Shown in pieces: positions 7,873 to 15,062 of a stretch of DNA of 18,348 nt. Source of the DNA: Candidatus Rokuibacteriota bacterium (GTDB taxonomy: Bacteria > Methylomirabilota > Methylomirabilia > Rokubacteriales > CSP1-6); the NCBI GenBank assembly GCA_016206385.1, contig JACQRS010000005.1:1-18348 (forward strand). The letters are read 5' to 3'. The notes under the pieces are model-generated. The model worked only from the letters and a program-made list of their open reading frames with translations. It was not told the origin of the DNA and did no database searches. The position numbers and the translations under genes were made by a program. Every line of letters begins with the position of its first letter. The stretch's first letter is position 1.

Positions 7873-7924
7873 CTCTTTTGCGCCCTTGGCGTCTTTGCGA
7901 GAGACGGGTTTCTTCGGATCGGGG
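7873..7924 (-). repeat. Repeat arm F2 (reverse) with CTTCGGATCGGGG tail
   Basis: A reverse arm with TTTTGCG, CTTGGCG and CTTTGCGAGAGA units is followed at 7912-7924 by cttcggatcgggg. A nearly identical 13-mer (one mismatch) follows repeat H at 15045-15057. Both lie just upstream of a gene start. Confidence 0.7.
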
Positions 7925-7949
7925 CTAGGAACTCTGCGGAGGTGGGGGA

Positions 7950-9131
7950 GTGAAGTACCGGCTCATGGAGATGCTGGCGTGCCCGGAGTGCGGGAACGCC
8001 CTCGAGTTGTCGGTGTTCCATGCCCTCCCGCGGGAGTGCGTGGCCACGTCCCGGGCAACGGGCTGCCGCCGCTGGTGCGCGTACCGGGGAACACCGGTCG
8101 GGCAGGGCGACCGGCCGGAGCCATGCGACGAGTGCCGAGGGGTGGAGGTGGAGGAGGGGCTCCTCACCTGCATCGCCTGTTCCGGCCTGTTTCCCGTGAC
8201 CGAGGGGGTCCCCCGGCTGCTGGCGGGAGCGCTGGACGACTGGCCCGCGTTTGTCACCCGATGGAAGGACAAGTCGCCGGCACTGGCCGCCCGGGTGGCC
8301 AGCACCGATCCGCGCCGCCGCGAGTTTGAGGCCCGCTACCGGGCCACGCAACGCAGTTTCGAGTTCGAGTGGCTGGAGTTCCGTGAGACCGAGGACAACG
8401 ATCTGGTGAACTTCCGGCGCCGCTCGGGGAAGGGGCCCGACGAGCTACGGGGCCGGACCGTGCTGGATGTGGGCTGCGGCATGGGGCGGTACCTCAGGCT
8501 GTTGGCCCCCCAGGATGGCTGCGACGTGGTGGGGCTCGATCTGGGGCGGGCGGCGGAGCGGGCGCAGCGGGAATTGGGGGCCCTCCGGCCGAATGTCCAC
8601 CTGGTCCAGGGAAACCTGATGCACCCCCCGTTCCGCCCGGGAAGCTTCGACCTGGTGTACAGTCTCGGGGTGCTCCATCACACTCCCAACACCGCCCAGG
8701 CGTTCAAGAGCATCGTGCCCCTGGTCGCGAAGGGGGGCGAGCTGGCGGTGTGGGTCTATTACGCCGACATGCTCCGCCACCCGCTCCGGCTGTGGGTGTC
8801 GGATGCCCTGCGGTCCGTCACCACCCGGATGCCGCCCCGATGGGTCTACTACCTGGCGCACCTGGCCGGGCCCCTGGGCTGGGCGCAGCAGGTCCTGCTC
8901 CGCCGGCGCTGGACCACGCTGCTGGGGGCGCCCCTGTTCCTCTTCACCGTCCGCATCAAGGCGCCCTGGCGCATCCGCGTCATGGACACCTATGACTGGT
9001 ACGCCCCCCGGTACCAGTGGAAGCACACCCACGACGAGGTCCGGGGATGGTTCGAGGCGGCGGGATTCAGCGAACTCCGGAGGAATCCGGAAGACGTCAG
9101 CTTCTCCGGCCGCCGACCGAGGTTTTCTTAG
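7950..9131 (+). CDS. Zinc-ribbon (Trm112-like) class I SAM-dependent methyltransferase, second copy
   Basis: This 393-residue protein has the same plan as the protein at 375. An N-terminal zinc ribbon pairs C11-P-E-C14 with C74-I-A-C77, with FPVTEGVPRLL after it. A longer insert between the pairs carries extra cysteines (C39, C43, C59, C62) that might bind a second metal. SAM motif I is VLDVGCGMG from residue 171, then VVGLDLG, and YSLGVLHHTPN as the matching late motif. The C-terminus (TRMPPRWVYYLAHLAGPLGW) parallels the other copy's hydrophobic stretch. Start GTG 7950 has GGAGGTG at 7938-7944 upstream and puts the first cysteine at residue 11, as in the paralogue. The stop TAG lies inside the next repeat, so the last residues are repeat-encoded. 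It has repeats on both sides and so may be its own transcript. Substrate unknown. Confidence 0.88.
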   Translation: MKYRLMEMLACPECGNALELSVFHALPRECVATSRATGCRRWCAYRGTPVGQGDRPEPCDECRGVEVEEGLLTCIACSGLFPVTEGVPRLLAGALDDWPAFVTRWKDKSPALAARVASTDPRRREFEARYRATQRSFEFEWLEFRETEDNDLVNFRRRSGKGPDELRGRTVLDVGCGMGRYLRLLAPQDGCDVVGLDLGRAAERAQRELGALRPNVHLVQGNLMHPPFRPGSFDLVYSLGVLHHTPNTAQAFKSIVPLVAKGGELAVWVYYADMLRHPLRLWVSDALRSVTTRMPPRWVYYLAHLAGPLGWAQQVLLRRRWTTLLGAPLFLFTVRIKAPWRIRVMDTYDWYAPRYQWKHTHDEVRGWFEAAGFSELRRNPEDVSFSGRRPRFS

Positions 9132-9195
9132 CGATCTTGGCGAGAGACCCGGGACTATTCTCACGCAAAGACGCAAAGGGCGCAAAGAAAGACGT
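9121..9195. repeat. Palindromic intergenic repeat G1
   Basis: The reverse arm at 9121-9147 covers the stop codon of the preceding gene, and the forward arm at 9159-9190 carries three CGCAAAG units. The arms are imperfect inverted copies of each other and can fold into a stem. The reverse arm with its flank (9121-9152) matches 9201-9232 at 31 of 32 bases, exactly 80 bases downstream. Confidence 0.8.
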
Positions 9196-9198
9196 GAG

Positions 9199-9313
9199 AA
9201 GGTTTTCTTGGCGATCTTGGCGAGAGACCCGGCCCTCCAGGGCGAAGGATTCGAAAGCTGACCGCAGGACTGAGATCCTCACGCAAAGACGCCAAGGCCG
9301 CCAAGGAGGATCC
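9199..9313. repeat. Palindromic intergenic repeat G2
   Basis: The reverse arm at 9199-9232 and forward arm at 9276-9313 are separated by 43 bases. The arms recur in reverse orientation at 15014-15047 (34 of 34 bases) and 14971-15008 (37 of 38; the only difference is at 9302). The element ends 23 bases before the next start codon. Confidence 0.85.
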
Positions 9314-9335
9314 ACTGAGCGGCGATGGAGCTGAG

Positions 9336-10556
9336 GTGTCGAACACGGATGCGATGACACTGCGTGGCGCGGAGCTGGTGGCCCTCTACTGTGAGCCCTG
9401 GGACAGCCCCCTCCGCACCAGCAAGCACCACTTCCTTGCGCATCTGGCGCGGGCGAACCGCGTGCTCTACGTCGAGATGCCGATCCATCCCTTGTCGGCT
9501 TTGCGGCATGGCGATCAGTGGCGCCGGGCCGTGCGACGGGTGGGCCGCGGGCCGCTCCCCGTGGGGGACGGGCTGGCGGTCCTCACCCCCGCCTGCCCGC
9601 TTCCCTACCACCGGGGGAGCTGGTTGACGAGTCGGCTGGCCGTGAACGCCCTGAATCAACGGGCCGTCCTGCCCCAGCTCCGGCGGGCCATGGGGGCGCT
9701 GGGCCTTCGGCGACCGATATTGTGGTTTTACTTTCCCCACGCCGCGAGCCTCCTCGATCGCGTGCCCCATTGCCTGGCGGCCTATCATTTAGTGGATGAC
9801 TTCACGGCGATGGGGGGCATCCCGCCCACGCTGGCGACGCTGGAGCGGCAGCTTCTGGCCAGGGCCGACCTGGTGGTGGCGACATCCCGCCGCCTGTACG
9901 AGACCCGGCGTCCACTTTGTCGTGAGATCCACCTGGTCCGTCACGGGGCGTTCGTGAGCGAGTTCGCCCGGGCGGCCGATCCGGCCACCCGGGTTCCGGA
10001 AGAGCTTCGGCGGCTCCCCCGACCCATCGTGGGGTATTACGGGGCGCTCCACAAGCTCGACCTGGGGCTCCTGCGCCAGGTAGCGGTGGCGCGGCCCGGG
10101 TGGTCGTTCGCCCTGATCGGGCCGACCGAGGGATCGCAGGGGGCGGACCTGTCGGCCATGCGGGGACTGGCCAACGTCCACCTCCTTGGGCCCCGCCCGT
10201 TCGAGAGGCTTCCCGACTACCTCCGGGGCTTCGACGTGGCCATGATGCCGTTTAAGGTAGAGCCGCTGACCGAGGCGATGTGCCCGATCAAGATGTTCGA
10301 GTTCCTGGCCGCTGGCAAGCCGGTGGTCAGCACGGACCTGCCCGAGGTCCGGGAGATGGGCGACCTGATCTGGAGGGCATCGGATGCCGACGGCTTCCTT
10401 CGATGCCTGGAGGCGGCCCTGGCAGACGGGGATCCGGGCGCCGGCGTCCGGCGGCAGGCCGCAGCCCGCGCCCACGCCTGGCCCGCTCGCTTCGCGGAGC
10501 TGGAGGGACTGCTGGTGAAGGCCCTGGCCGCGAGGGCGGGGGATGGAGGGTCCTAG
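9336..10556 (+). CDS. GT4-like glycosyltransferase (GT-B fold)
   Basis: This 406-residue soluble protein should add one sugar to the lipid-linked glycan at the cytoplasmic face. The N-terminal half has the family-typical opening SKHHFLAHLARANRVLYVEMP. Mid-protein VGYYGALHKLDLGLLRQVA begins the nucleotide-sugar-binding domain. K319-M-F-E322-F-L-A-A-G-K-P-V-V-S is the conserved donor-binding block, followed by LPEVREM. There is no membrane segment. GTG 9336 is preferred because GGAG (9327-9330) sits five bases upstream; ATG 9354 is an in-frame alternative that loses six residues. It heads a run of five overlapping genes. The sugar specificity is not readable from the sequence. Confidence 0.87.
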   Translation: MSNTDAMTLRGAELVALYCEPWDSPLRTSKHHFLAHLARANRVLYVEMPIHPLSALRHGDQWRRAVRRVGRGPLPVGDGLAVLTPACPLPYHRGSWLTSRLAVNALNQRAVLPQLRRAMGALGLRRPILWFYFPHAASLLDRVPHCLAAYHLVDDFTAMGGIPPTLATLERQLLARADLVVATSRRLYETRRPLCREIHLVRHGAFVSEFARAADPATRVPEELRRLPRPIVGYYGALHKLDLGLLRQVAVARPGWSFALIGPTEGSQGADLSAMRGLANVHLLGPRPFERLPDYLRGFDVAMMPFKVEPLTEAMCPIKMFEFLAAGKPVVSTDLPEVREMGDLIWRASDADGFLRCLEAALADGDPGAGVRRQAAARAHAWPARFAELEGLLVKALAARAGDGGS

Positions 10557-11280
10557 CGTGACCGGAACGCGGGGGAGCGTGCTCATCCTCATGCCAGCCT
10601 TCAACGAGGCGGGAACGATCGGCATGGTGCTGGAACGCGTCCGACAACACGCGCGGGATTGCGACGTGCTCGTCGTGAACGACGGATCGAGGGACGGCAC
10701 GCGCGGGGCGGTCGAGGCGGCCGGGGTGGCCCAGATCGTCTTGCCGTGCAACCTGGGATACGGACCGGCCCTTCAGGCCGGATTTCGCTACGCCGAGATG
10801 GCCGGCTACCCAACGGTCGTCCTGTTGGATGCGGACGGCCAGCACGATCCGGCAGACATCCCCCGGGTGCTGGAGGCGATGGATCGGTCGGGCGCCGATG
10901 TGGTCATCGGCTCACGCTTCGTGAATGGTGGGTGGTACTCGGGCCCTCTCCCGCGCCGGCTGGGCATGCAGTTCTTCTCATTGGTCACCGGGCTTGTCAT
11001 CGGGCAACGGATCTTCGACACCACGTCGGGGTTCAAGGCCCTCCGCCGGGTGGCGTACCGGCCATTGATCTCGGGCCATTTCCTGGATTTCCACGCCGAG
11101 TGTCTGGTGTTCTGGGGCAAGCTCGGCCTGCGCATCGCAGAGGTTCCCATCGCTACGCGCCCGCGGTCGGACGGTCGCTCGATGTACTCCTGGTTCACCC
11201 TGATGAACTACCCCTTCAAGACTCTGATGTTGATGATGCTGGGGCTGATGGACGCCCGGCGGAGGCGGCCTCTCAGATGA
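10543..11280 (+). CDS. GT2 family glycosyltransferase, polyprenyl-phosphate mannose/glucose synthase type
   Basis: This 245-residue protein is a dolichyl-phosphate-mannose-synthase-like GT-A enzyme. It opens with VLILMPAFNEAGTIG, then VVNDGSRDGT, and has the metal/donor motif DADGQHDP (D96, D98). VVIGSRF and FDTTSGFKALRR follow in the usual order. Such enzymes move a sugar from a nucleotide donor to polyprenyl phosphate for use by membrane GT-C transferases, and a GT39-type gene lies two genes downstream. There is no C-terminal pair of membrane helices; the small membrane protein at 11277 may supply that role. Start is ambiguous: ATG 10543 overlaps the previous gene by 14 bases, while GTG 10558 in the same frame has GGAGGG seven bases upstream. 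The stop overlaps the next ATG (ATGA). Confidence 0.9.
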   Translation: MEGPSVTGTRGSVLILMPAFNEAGTIGMVLERVRQHARDCDVLVVNDGSRDGTRGAVEAAGVAQIVLPCNLGYGPALQAGFRYAEMAGYPTVVLLDADGQHDPADIPRVLEAMDRSGADVVIGSRFVNGGWYSGPLPRRLGMQFFSLVTGLVIGQRIFDTTSGFKALRRVAYRPLISGHFLDFHAECLVFWGKLGLRIAEVPIATRPRSDGRSMYSWFTLMNYPFKTLMLMMLGLMDARRRRPLR

Positions 11281-11660
11281 ACCTGCAAGCGGTCCTGGCC
11301 ATCAACGCCATCGGGATCGGGATCATTGTCTTTGTCCTCAGCCTGCTCCGGCGCCAACGGCTCCACATCGGATACGGCGCGCTCTGGATCGGGGCGAGCG
11401 TGCTGGGGATGCTCGTGGTGTCGGCTCCGCCCGTGTTCCGGCTGGTCACCCGGGTGATCCCCACCTCCCTGCCCTTCCAGGCGGTCGTCGTCATGGCGTT
11501 GAGCTTCATCTTCATTGTCCTGATCTACTTTTCGGTGCAGCTTTCGGCCCTGCTCCGCAGGGTGACGGACATCGCGCAGCACATCGGGATCAGCGAGCTG
11601 GAGGCGAAGTCCCAGGCTCCGGAGCGAAATCCCGTCGAGGTTGAAAAACGTGGCGAGTGA
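11277..11660 (+). CDS. DUF2304 family small membrane protein
   Basis: This 127-residue protein has three predicted membrane segments near 7-24, 32-50 and 66-90, then a polar, charged tail. The pattern (short first helix, LRRQRLHIGYGALW loop, long third helix ending SALLRRV) fits DUF2304, a family usually encoded directly beside a GT2 polyprenyl-phosphate glycosyltransferase. Its function is not established to my knowledge; anchoring or helping the GT2 enzyme is a reasonable inference. The ATG at 11277 overlaps the GT2 stop. The open frame runs back to 10659 inside the GT2 gene, but only the part from 11277 looks like a protein. Confidence 0.82.
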   Translation: MNLQAVLAINAIGIGIIVFVLSLLRRQRLHIGYGALWIGASVLGMLVVSAPPVFRLVTRVIPTSLPFQAVVVMALSFIFIVLIYFSVQLSALLRRVTDIAQHIGISELEAKSQAPERNPVEVEKRGE

Positions 11661-13041
11661 GGTCCGACAGCCTGAGGCGTGTTGCCTGTCGGGCGGTCCA
11701 GTCCTGGCCGAGCGGGTGCGCCTGTGGGAGATCCTTCTCTCTCCCTGGACTGTGGCTGCGGTCGCCTTGCTCGCCCGATTGGCCTTCGGAGTCATCTACT
11801 GGGGAGAACAGATCTGGCTGACGGATCAGGCTTTCGCCGATGCGCAGGGTGGGGACCCGTCCAAGTACGCGGTGATCATCAGGAACATCCTCGCGGGGAA
11901 CGGCTTTGCCTTCTATGATCGGCCATCGGCCCGTTCCGGTCCCCTGATGCCGTATGTCATGGCCGCCGTATTCTGGCTGTTGGGGACGAACTTCTGGTCT
12001 CTGCTGGGCGCCAACGCCCTTTTCGGCGCGGCGACGGCATGGGCCACCTGGAAGATGGGTAATGCCCTGTACGAAGATCGGCGAGTCGCCGCGATCGCCG
12101 GGGTCTTCGTTGCGCTCAATCCTGGGCTCCTGCATTGGTCTGCCATGCTCATGACGGAGAGCCTTTGCATTGCCTTGCTCGCCTGGGGGATCCTGTACGT
12201 CGTGGAATTCGTGCAGACAGGGCGATCCGCCCGCATGGCGGTTGCCGGGGGACTGCTGGGCCTGGCAGCGCTCTCCCGGTCGGAGACCTTGGCCACTGCA
12301 TTGATCCTCCCGCTCGCGGTGGGGCTCCGGGACAGGAGGGAGCGGGGCACGAGAAGCGGGCGGGCAGCCCTGGCGTTCCTGGTGGCACTGGTGGTCACGC
12401 TCGCCCCGTGGACTGTCCGGAATTACGTGAGGTTCGGTGTCGTCCTCCCCATGACCAGCTCGGGCGGTGTGGCCCTCCTTCACGGCAATGGACCGCAGTA
12501 CGAGGGCGTCGGGATCTTCGACCGAGAGGTGTGGCGGCTCGCGCCGAGGGAGACGCTCCAGGCCTTGAACCGGTACGACCTCGTTCCCGGGTTCGGGGCC
12601 AGCTTCAATCGGTACGATCGCGAGGATGAGATCGAAGAGCGGGGGAAGGCATTGCGGTGGACCCTGGATTACATCCGTGAGCGGCCGGGACAATACCTCA
12701 AGCGCTGCCTGGGCCGGTTGATCACGATCTGGCTTCCGTGGACGGCGGTGATGTCACCGCTCCATCGGGTGGCCAAGGCGCTCTTGTGGCTGGCCCTCGT
12801 CCCCCTCGGCGCGTGGGGACTCTGGAGGGCCCGGCATATCTCTGCGGCCCTGCCAGTGATGGTGCCGATCTTCGCCACGACCCTGGTCCTGACCCTTATC
12901 CTGCTGGATCCTGCCCTGGCCTATCGGACGCCGGCCGAGCCGTTCCTGGGCGTCTTTGCCGCCTGGGGCTGGGTCACGCTGTGGAGAAGGTGGAGAAAGA
13001 GCGGTCTGGCCGGTAGCGAGGGGAGAGGAGCCTTGTCGTGA
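11650..13041 (+). CDS. GT39/ArnT-like membrane glycosyltransferase (PMT_2-type, GT-C)
   Basis: This protein of about 463 residues has many hydrophobic helices. It would transfer a sugar from a polyprenyl-phosphate donor on the outer face of the inner membrane. The first helix ends LARLAFGVIYWGEQ. The first external loop is acidic and followed by GGDPSKYAVIIRNILAGNGF, the conserved PMT-type block after the catalytic aspartate region. PLMPYVMAAVFWLLG and LNPGLLHWSAMLMTESL are further family-like blocks. Start: GTG 11650 has GAGG nine bases upstream (11637-11640); TTG 11641 in the same frame is possible but has no room for a ribosome site. It overlaps the DUF2304 gene by 11 bases and its TGA overlaps the next GTG. 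The GT2/DUF2304/GT39 order suggests one donor-making and donor-using unit. Confidence 0.82.
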   Translation: MASEVRQPEACCLSGGPVLAERVRLWEILLSPWTVAAVALLARLAFGVIYWGEQIWLTDQAFADAQGGDPSKYAVIIRNILAGNGFAFYDRPSARSGPLMPYVMAAVFWLLGTNFWSLLGANALFGAATAWATWKMGNALYEDRRVAAIAGVFVALNPGLLHWSAMLMTESLCIALLAWGILYVVEFVQTGRSARMAVAGGLLGLAALSRSETLATALILPLAVGLRDRRERGTRSGRAALAFLVALVVTLAPWTVRNYVRFGVVLPMTSSGGVALLHGNGPQYEGVGIFDREVWRLAPRETLQALNRYDLVPGFGASFNRYDREDEIEERGKALRWTLDYIRERPGQYLKRCLGRLITIWLPWTAVMSPLHRVAKALLWLALVPLGAWGLWRARHISAALPVMVPIFATTLVLTLILLDPALAYRTPAEPFLGVFAAWGWVTLWRRWRKSGLAGSEGRGALS

Positions 13042-14963
13042 GGCAGCTCTGCCGGGATCGCCGCGGGCGCGCACGCCTCGTCGAGGTTCCCACCCCGACG
13101 CCTCGGGAGGGAGAGCGATTGGTGCGGGTGTCCCATGCGCTCCTGGCACCCTGGACAGAGGTCCAAACGACAACCACACGAAGGCAGGTCGGCTCCGTCC
13201 TCGAAACCGCGCAGGAGGTGATCGGGTATATTGCCCAGGCCGGCCTGAGGAACACGCTGGCCTTCGCGCGTGCCGCGCGCGCCGACCTCCGGCCCAGTGG
13301 CTTCAGCGCGTCCGGAATCCTGGTGGAGGAAGGAGGTGCTCCTGGCCTCCCGGTCCTGTGTGCCGGCCCCGGGCTGTGCGCGCATGCGGAATATCTAGTA
13401 GCGTCCTCGGACCAGATCGTGCCGCTCCCCCCTAGCGCAACGGCCAAGGCCGGTGCGCTGGCTGCGCTGGGGGTAGGGGCTCTGGTGGCGCTCGACCGTC
13501 TGGACGTGGCGCAGAGCGGGCGGGTCGTGGTGGTTGGGCTGGGCAACTGGGGCCGGATGGCTGTCCTGGCCGCGTCACGCCTCGGGTACGAGGTCGCGGC
13601 GGTGGACGGCCGGGACGAGCGGCTGGTCTGGGCCAGGGCCCACGGGGCCAAGGAGGCAGTTCAGCCGTCGTCCCTCTCCACGTTGCTCGGGTCCGCTTCG
13701 GAGGGAGGCGTGGCCGTCCTCCTCGCCACCGGATCCATGCCGCCACACCTCGTCGCCTCCGGGCATGTGGTGCCACTGGACGGAAACCTCCTGGCCGACG
13801 GGGAGCGGCTCCCGCGTGGCCTCCGCCAGTTCGCGGATCAATTAGCGCAGGGATGGGCGCCGGAGGAGGAACTCGGCCTGCCCACGGTCCGATTCGCTGA
13901 CGCGGCCGGGGCGCGGGCTCCGGCCCTCTTGGAGATGGCCACGCCGAAGGAGCCGCTCAGCCGGCTGAGCCTGCGCGCCGTACCGCCCTCTCGGGGGGCG
14001 ATCGGTGTCGGGCTGGCCGGCTGCGGAACCTTTGCCAAGCTCCACCACCTGCCCAACCTGACGCGCGATCCGGGGTTTCGCCTTGCCGGGATCGCCAGCC
14101 GGAGCGCGCTCAACGCCCTGGTGGTCGCCAGGTCATTCGGAGCGGCGTACTGCACGACCGACATCGGTGTGTTGCTCCGGGATCCGGCCATTGAATTGAT
14201 CTTCCTCACCGGACGGCACGACGAGCACGTTGCTTTGCTCTTGGAGACCGCACGGGCGGGAAAGCCGGCCTTCGTCGAGAAGCCGGTGGCCACCACCGAA
14301 GAGGGGTGCACCCTGCTGGAGGGAGCTGCGGACACGCTGTGGGCCAGCGTGGGATTCAACCGGCGCTTCGCCCCCCTGGCGGAGGAGGCGAAGGCGAAGC
14401 TTTCGGGACGCCGTGGCCCTGCGTTTCTCAACTACCGGGTGAACTTCGGGCCCCCGGTGGCCAACTGGTTCCGCGACCCGGCGAAAGGTGGCGGCCGCCT
14501 CGTTGCGGCCGCCTGCCACTACGTGGACCTGGCCACCTGGATGCTGGAGAGCCGGCCGGTCCGCGTGTTCGCGGAGAGCGCAGGCAGCGCGGCGCCCGGC
14601 AGCCCGGAGGAACAGGACACGGTGGTAAGCGTGGTGCGCTATACGGACGGGTCGCTCTTCTCCCTGTCCTTCAGCTCGCTCGGGCGCCGTCAGGGGGCTC
14701 CCAAGGAGGAGATAGAGGCACACTGGGACGGATCGGTGTTCCGGCTGACCGAGTTCCACTCGCTGACCGTCAACGGGCGGACCCGTCGCCTGCTTCGCCG
14801 GGACCTGGGAGAACGCCGTCAACTATCGGCACTGGCCGCGGCGTTTCGGGCTGGCGCTCCGCCACCGGTCCCCCTGTCCCAGGGGATCGTAGCCACCCGC
14901 CTGACCCTCCAGATGCTCAAGTCCCTGCGTGCTGTAGCGGCGATTCCGGTGCGCGAACCCTGA
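13038..14963 (+). CDS. Fused MDR dehydrogenase + Gfo/Idh/MocA oxidoreductase (bi-domain oxidoreductase)
   Basis: This 641-residue protein joins two dehydrogenase modules. Residues 1-310 resemble a zinc-type alcohol dehydrogenase (MDR): RLVEVPTPTPREGERLVRV at the start, HAEYLV before the Rossmann fold, and VVVVGLGNWG with G167-x-G169-x2-G172. From residue 322 a Gfo/Idh/MocA module begins (GVGLAGCGTFAKLHH, G328-x-G330), with the F-V-E414-K415-P416 motif and a C-terminal sandwich domain. The same fusion is known from bacterial polysaccharide clusters, often with a heparinase-type lyase, as here. It is somewhat short for that group by my recollection. I cannot see a full zinc ligand set in the first half. 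GTG 13038 overlaps the previous stop and has GGGGAGAGGAG seven bases upstream. It likely modifies a sugar; the reaction is unknown. Confidence 0.88.
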   Translation: MRQLCRDRRGRARLVEVPTPTPREGERLVRVSHALLAPWTEVQTTTTRRQVGSVLETAQEVIGYIAQAGLRNTLAFARAARADLRPSGFSASGILVEEGGAPGLPVLCAGPGLCAHAEYLVASSDQIVPLPPSATAKAGALAALGVGALVALDRLDVAQSGRVVVVGLGNWGRMAVLAASRLGYEVAAVDGRDERLVWARAHGAKEAVQPSSLSTLLGSASEGGVAVLLATGSMPPHLVASGHVVPLDGNLLADGERLPRGLRQFADQLAQGWAPEEELGLPTVRFADAAGARAPALLEMATPKEPLSRLSLRAVPPSRGAIGVGLAGCGTFAKLHHLPNLTRDPGFRLAGIASRSALNALVVARSFGAAYCTTDIGVLLRDPAIELIFLTGRHDEHVALLLETARAGKPAFVEKPVATTEEGCTLLEGAADTLWASVGFNRRFAPLAEEAKAKLSGRRGPAFLNYRVNFGPPVANWFRDPAKGGGRLVAAACHYVDLATWMLESRPVRVFAESAGSAAPGSPEEQDTVVSVVRYTDGSLFSLSFSSLGRRQGAPKEEIEAHWDGSVFRLTEFHSLTVNGRTRRLLRRDLGERRQLSALAAAFRAGAPPPVPLSQGIVATRLTLQMLKSLRAVAAIPVREP

Positions 14964-14970
14964 TGCGATT

Positions 14971-15057
14971 GGATCCTCCTTTGCGGCCTTGGCGTCTTTG
15001 CGTGAGGACAACTCCGGGTCTCTCGCCAAGATCGCCAAGAAAACCTTCGGATTGGGG
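14971..15057. repeat. Palindromic intergenic repeat H with CTTCGGATTGGGG tail
   Basis: The reverse arm (14971-15008) and forward arm (15014-15047) can fold. 14988-14994 pairs with 15033-15039, 14995-14998 with 15028-15031, 15000-15002 with 15024-15026, and 15004-15006 with 15020-15022. That is 17 pairs with one bulge, two mismatches and a 13-base loop. Both arms are near-perfect reverse complements of element G2. The element fills the 99-base gap between the fused oxidoreductase and the YdcF-like gene. It could end or attenuate transcription; no T-run follows. Confidence 0.85.
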
Positions 15058-15062
15058 TAAAC

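Noticed and set aside
9017..9360. Short open frames on both strands across the gap before 9336
   Set aside because: Their RKDAKGAKK and SLAKIAKK-like peptides are translations of CGCAAAG/CTTGGCG repeats in various frames.
10659..11276. Upstream extension of the DUF2304 frame
   Set aside because: It is inside the GT2 gene in another frame, with no membrane segments or homology-like blocks. ATG 11277 gives a normal family length.
14971..15057. Simple rho-independent terminator at repeat H
   Set aside because: The stem is long but imperfect and no T-run follows, so it cannot be called a classical terminator although it may affect transcript ends.
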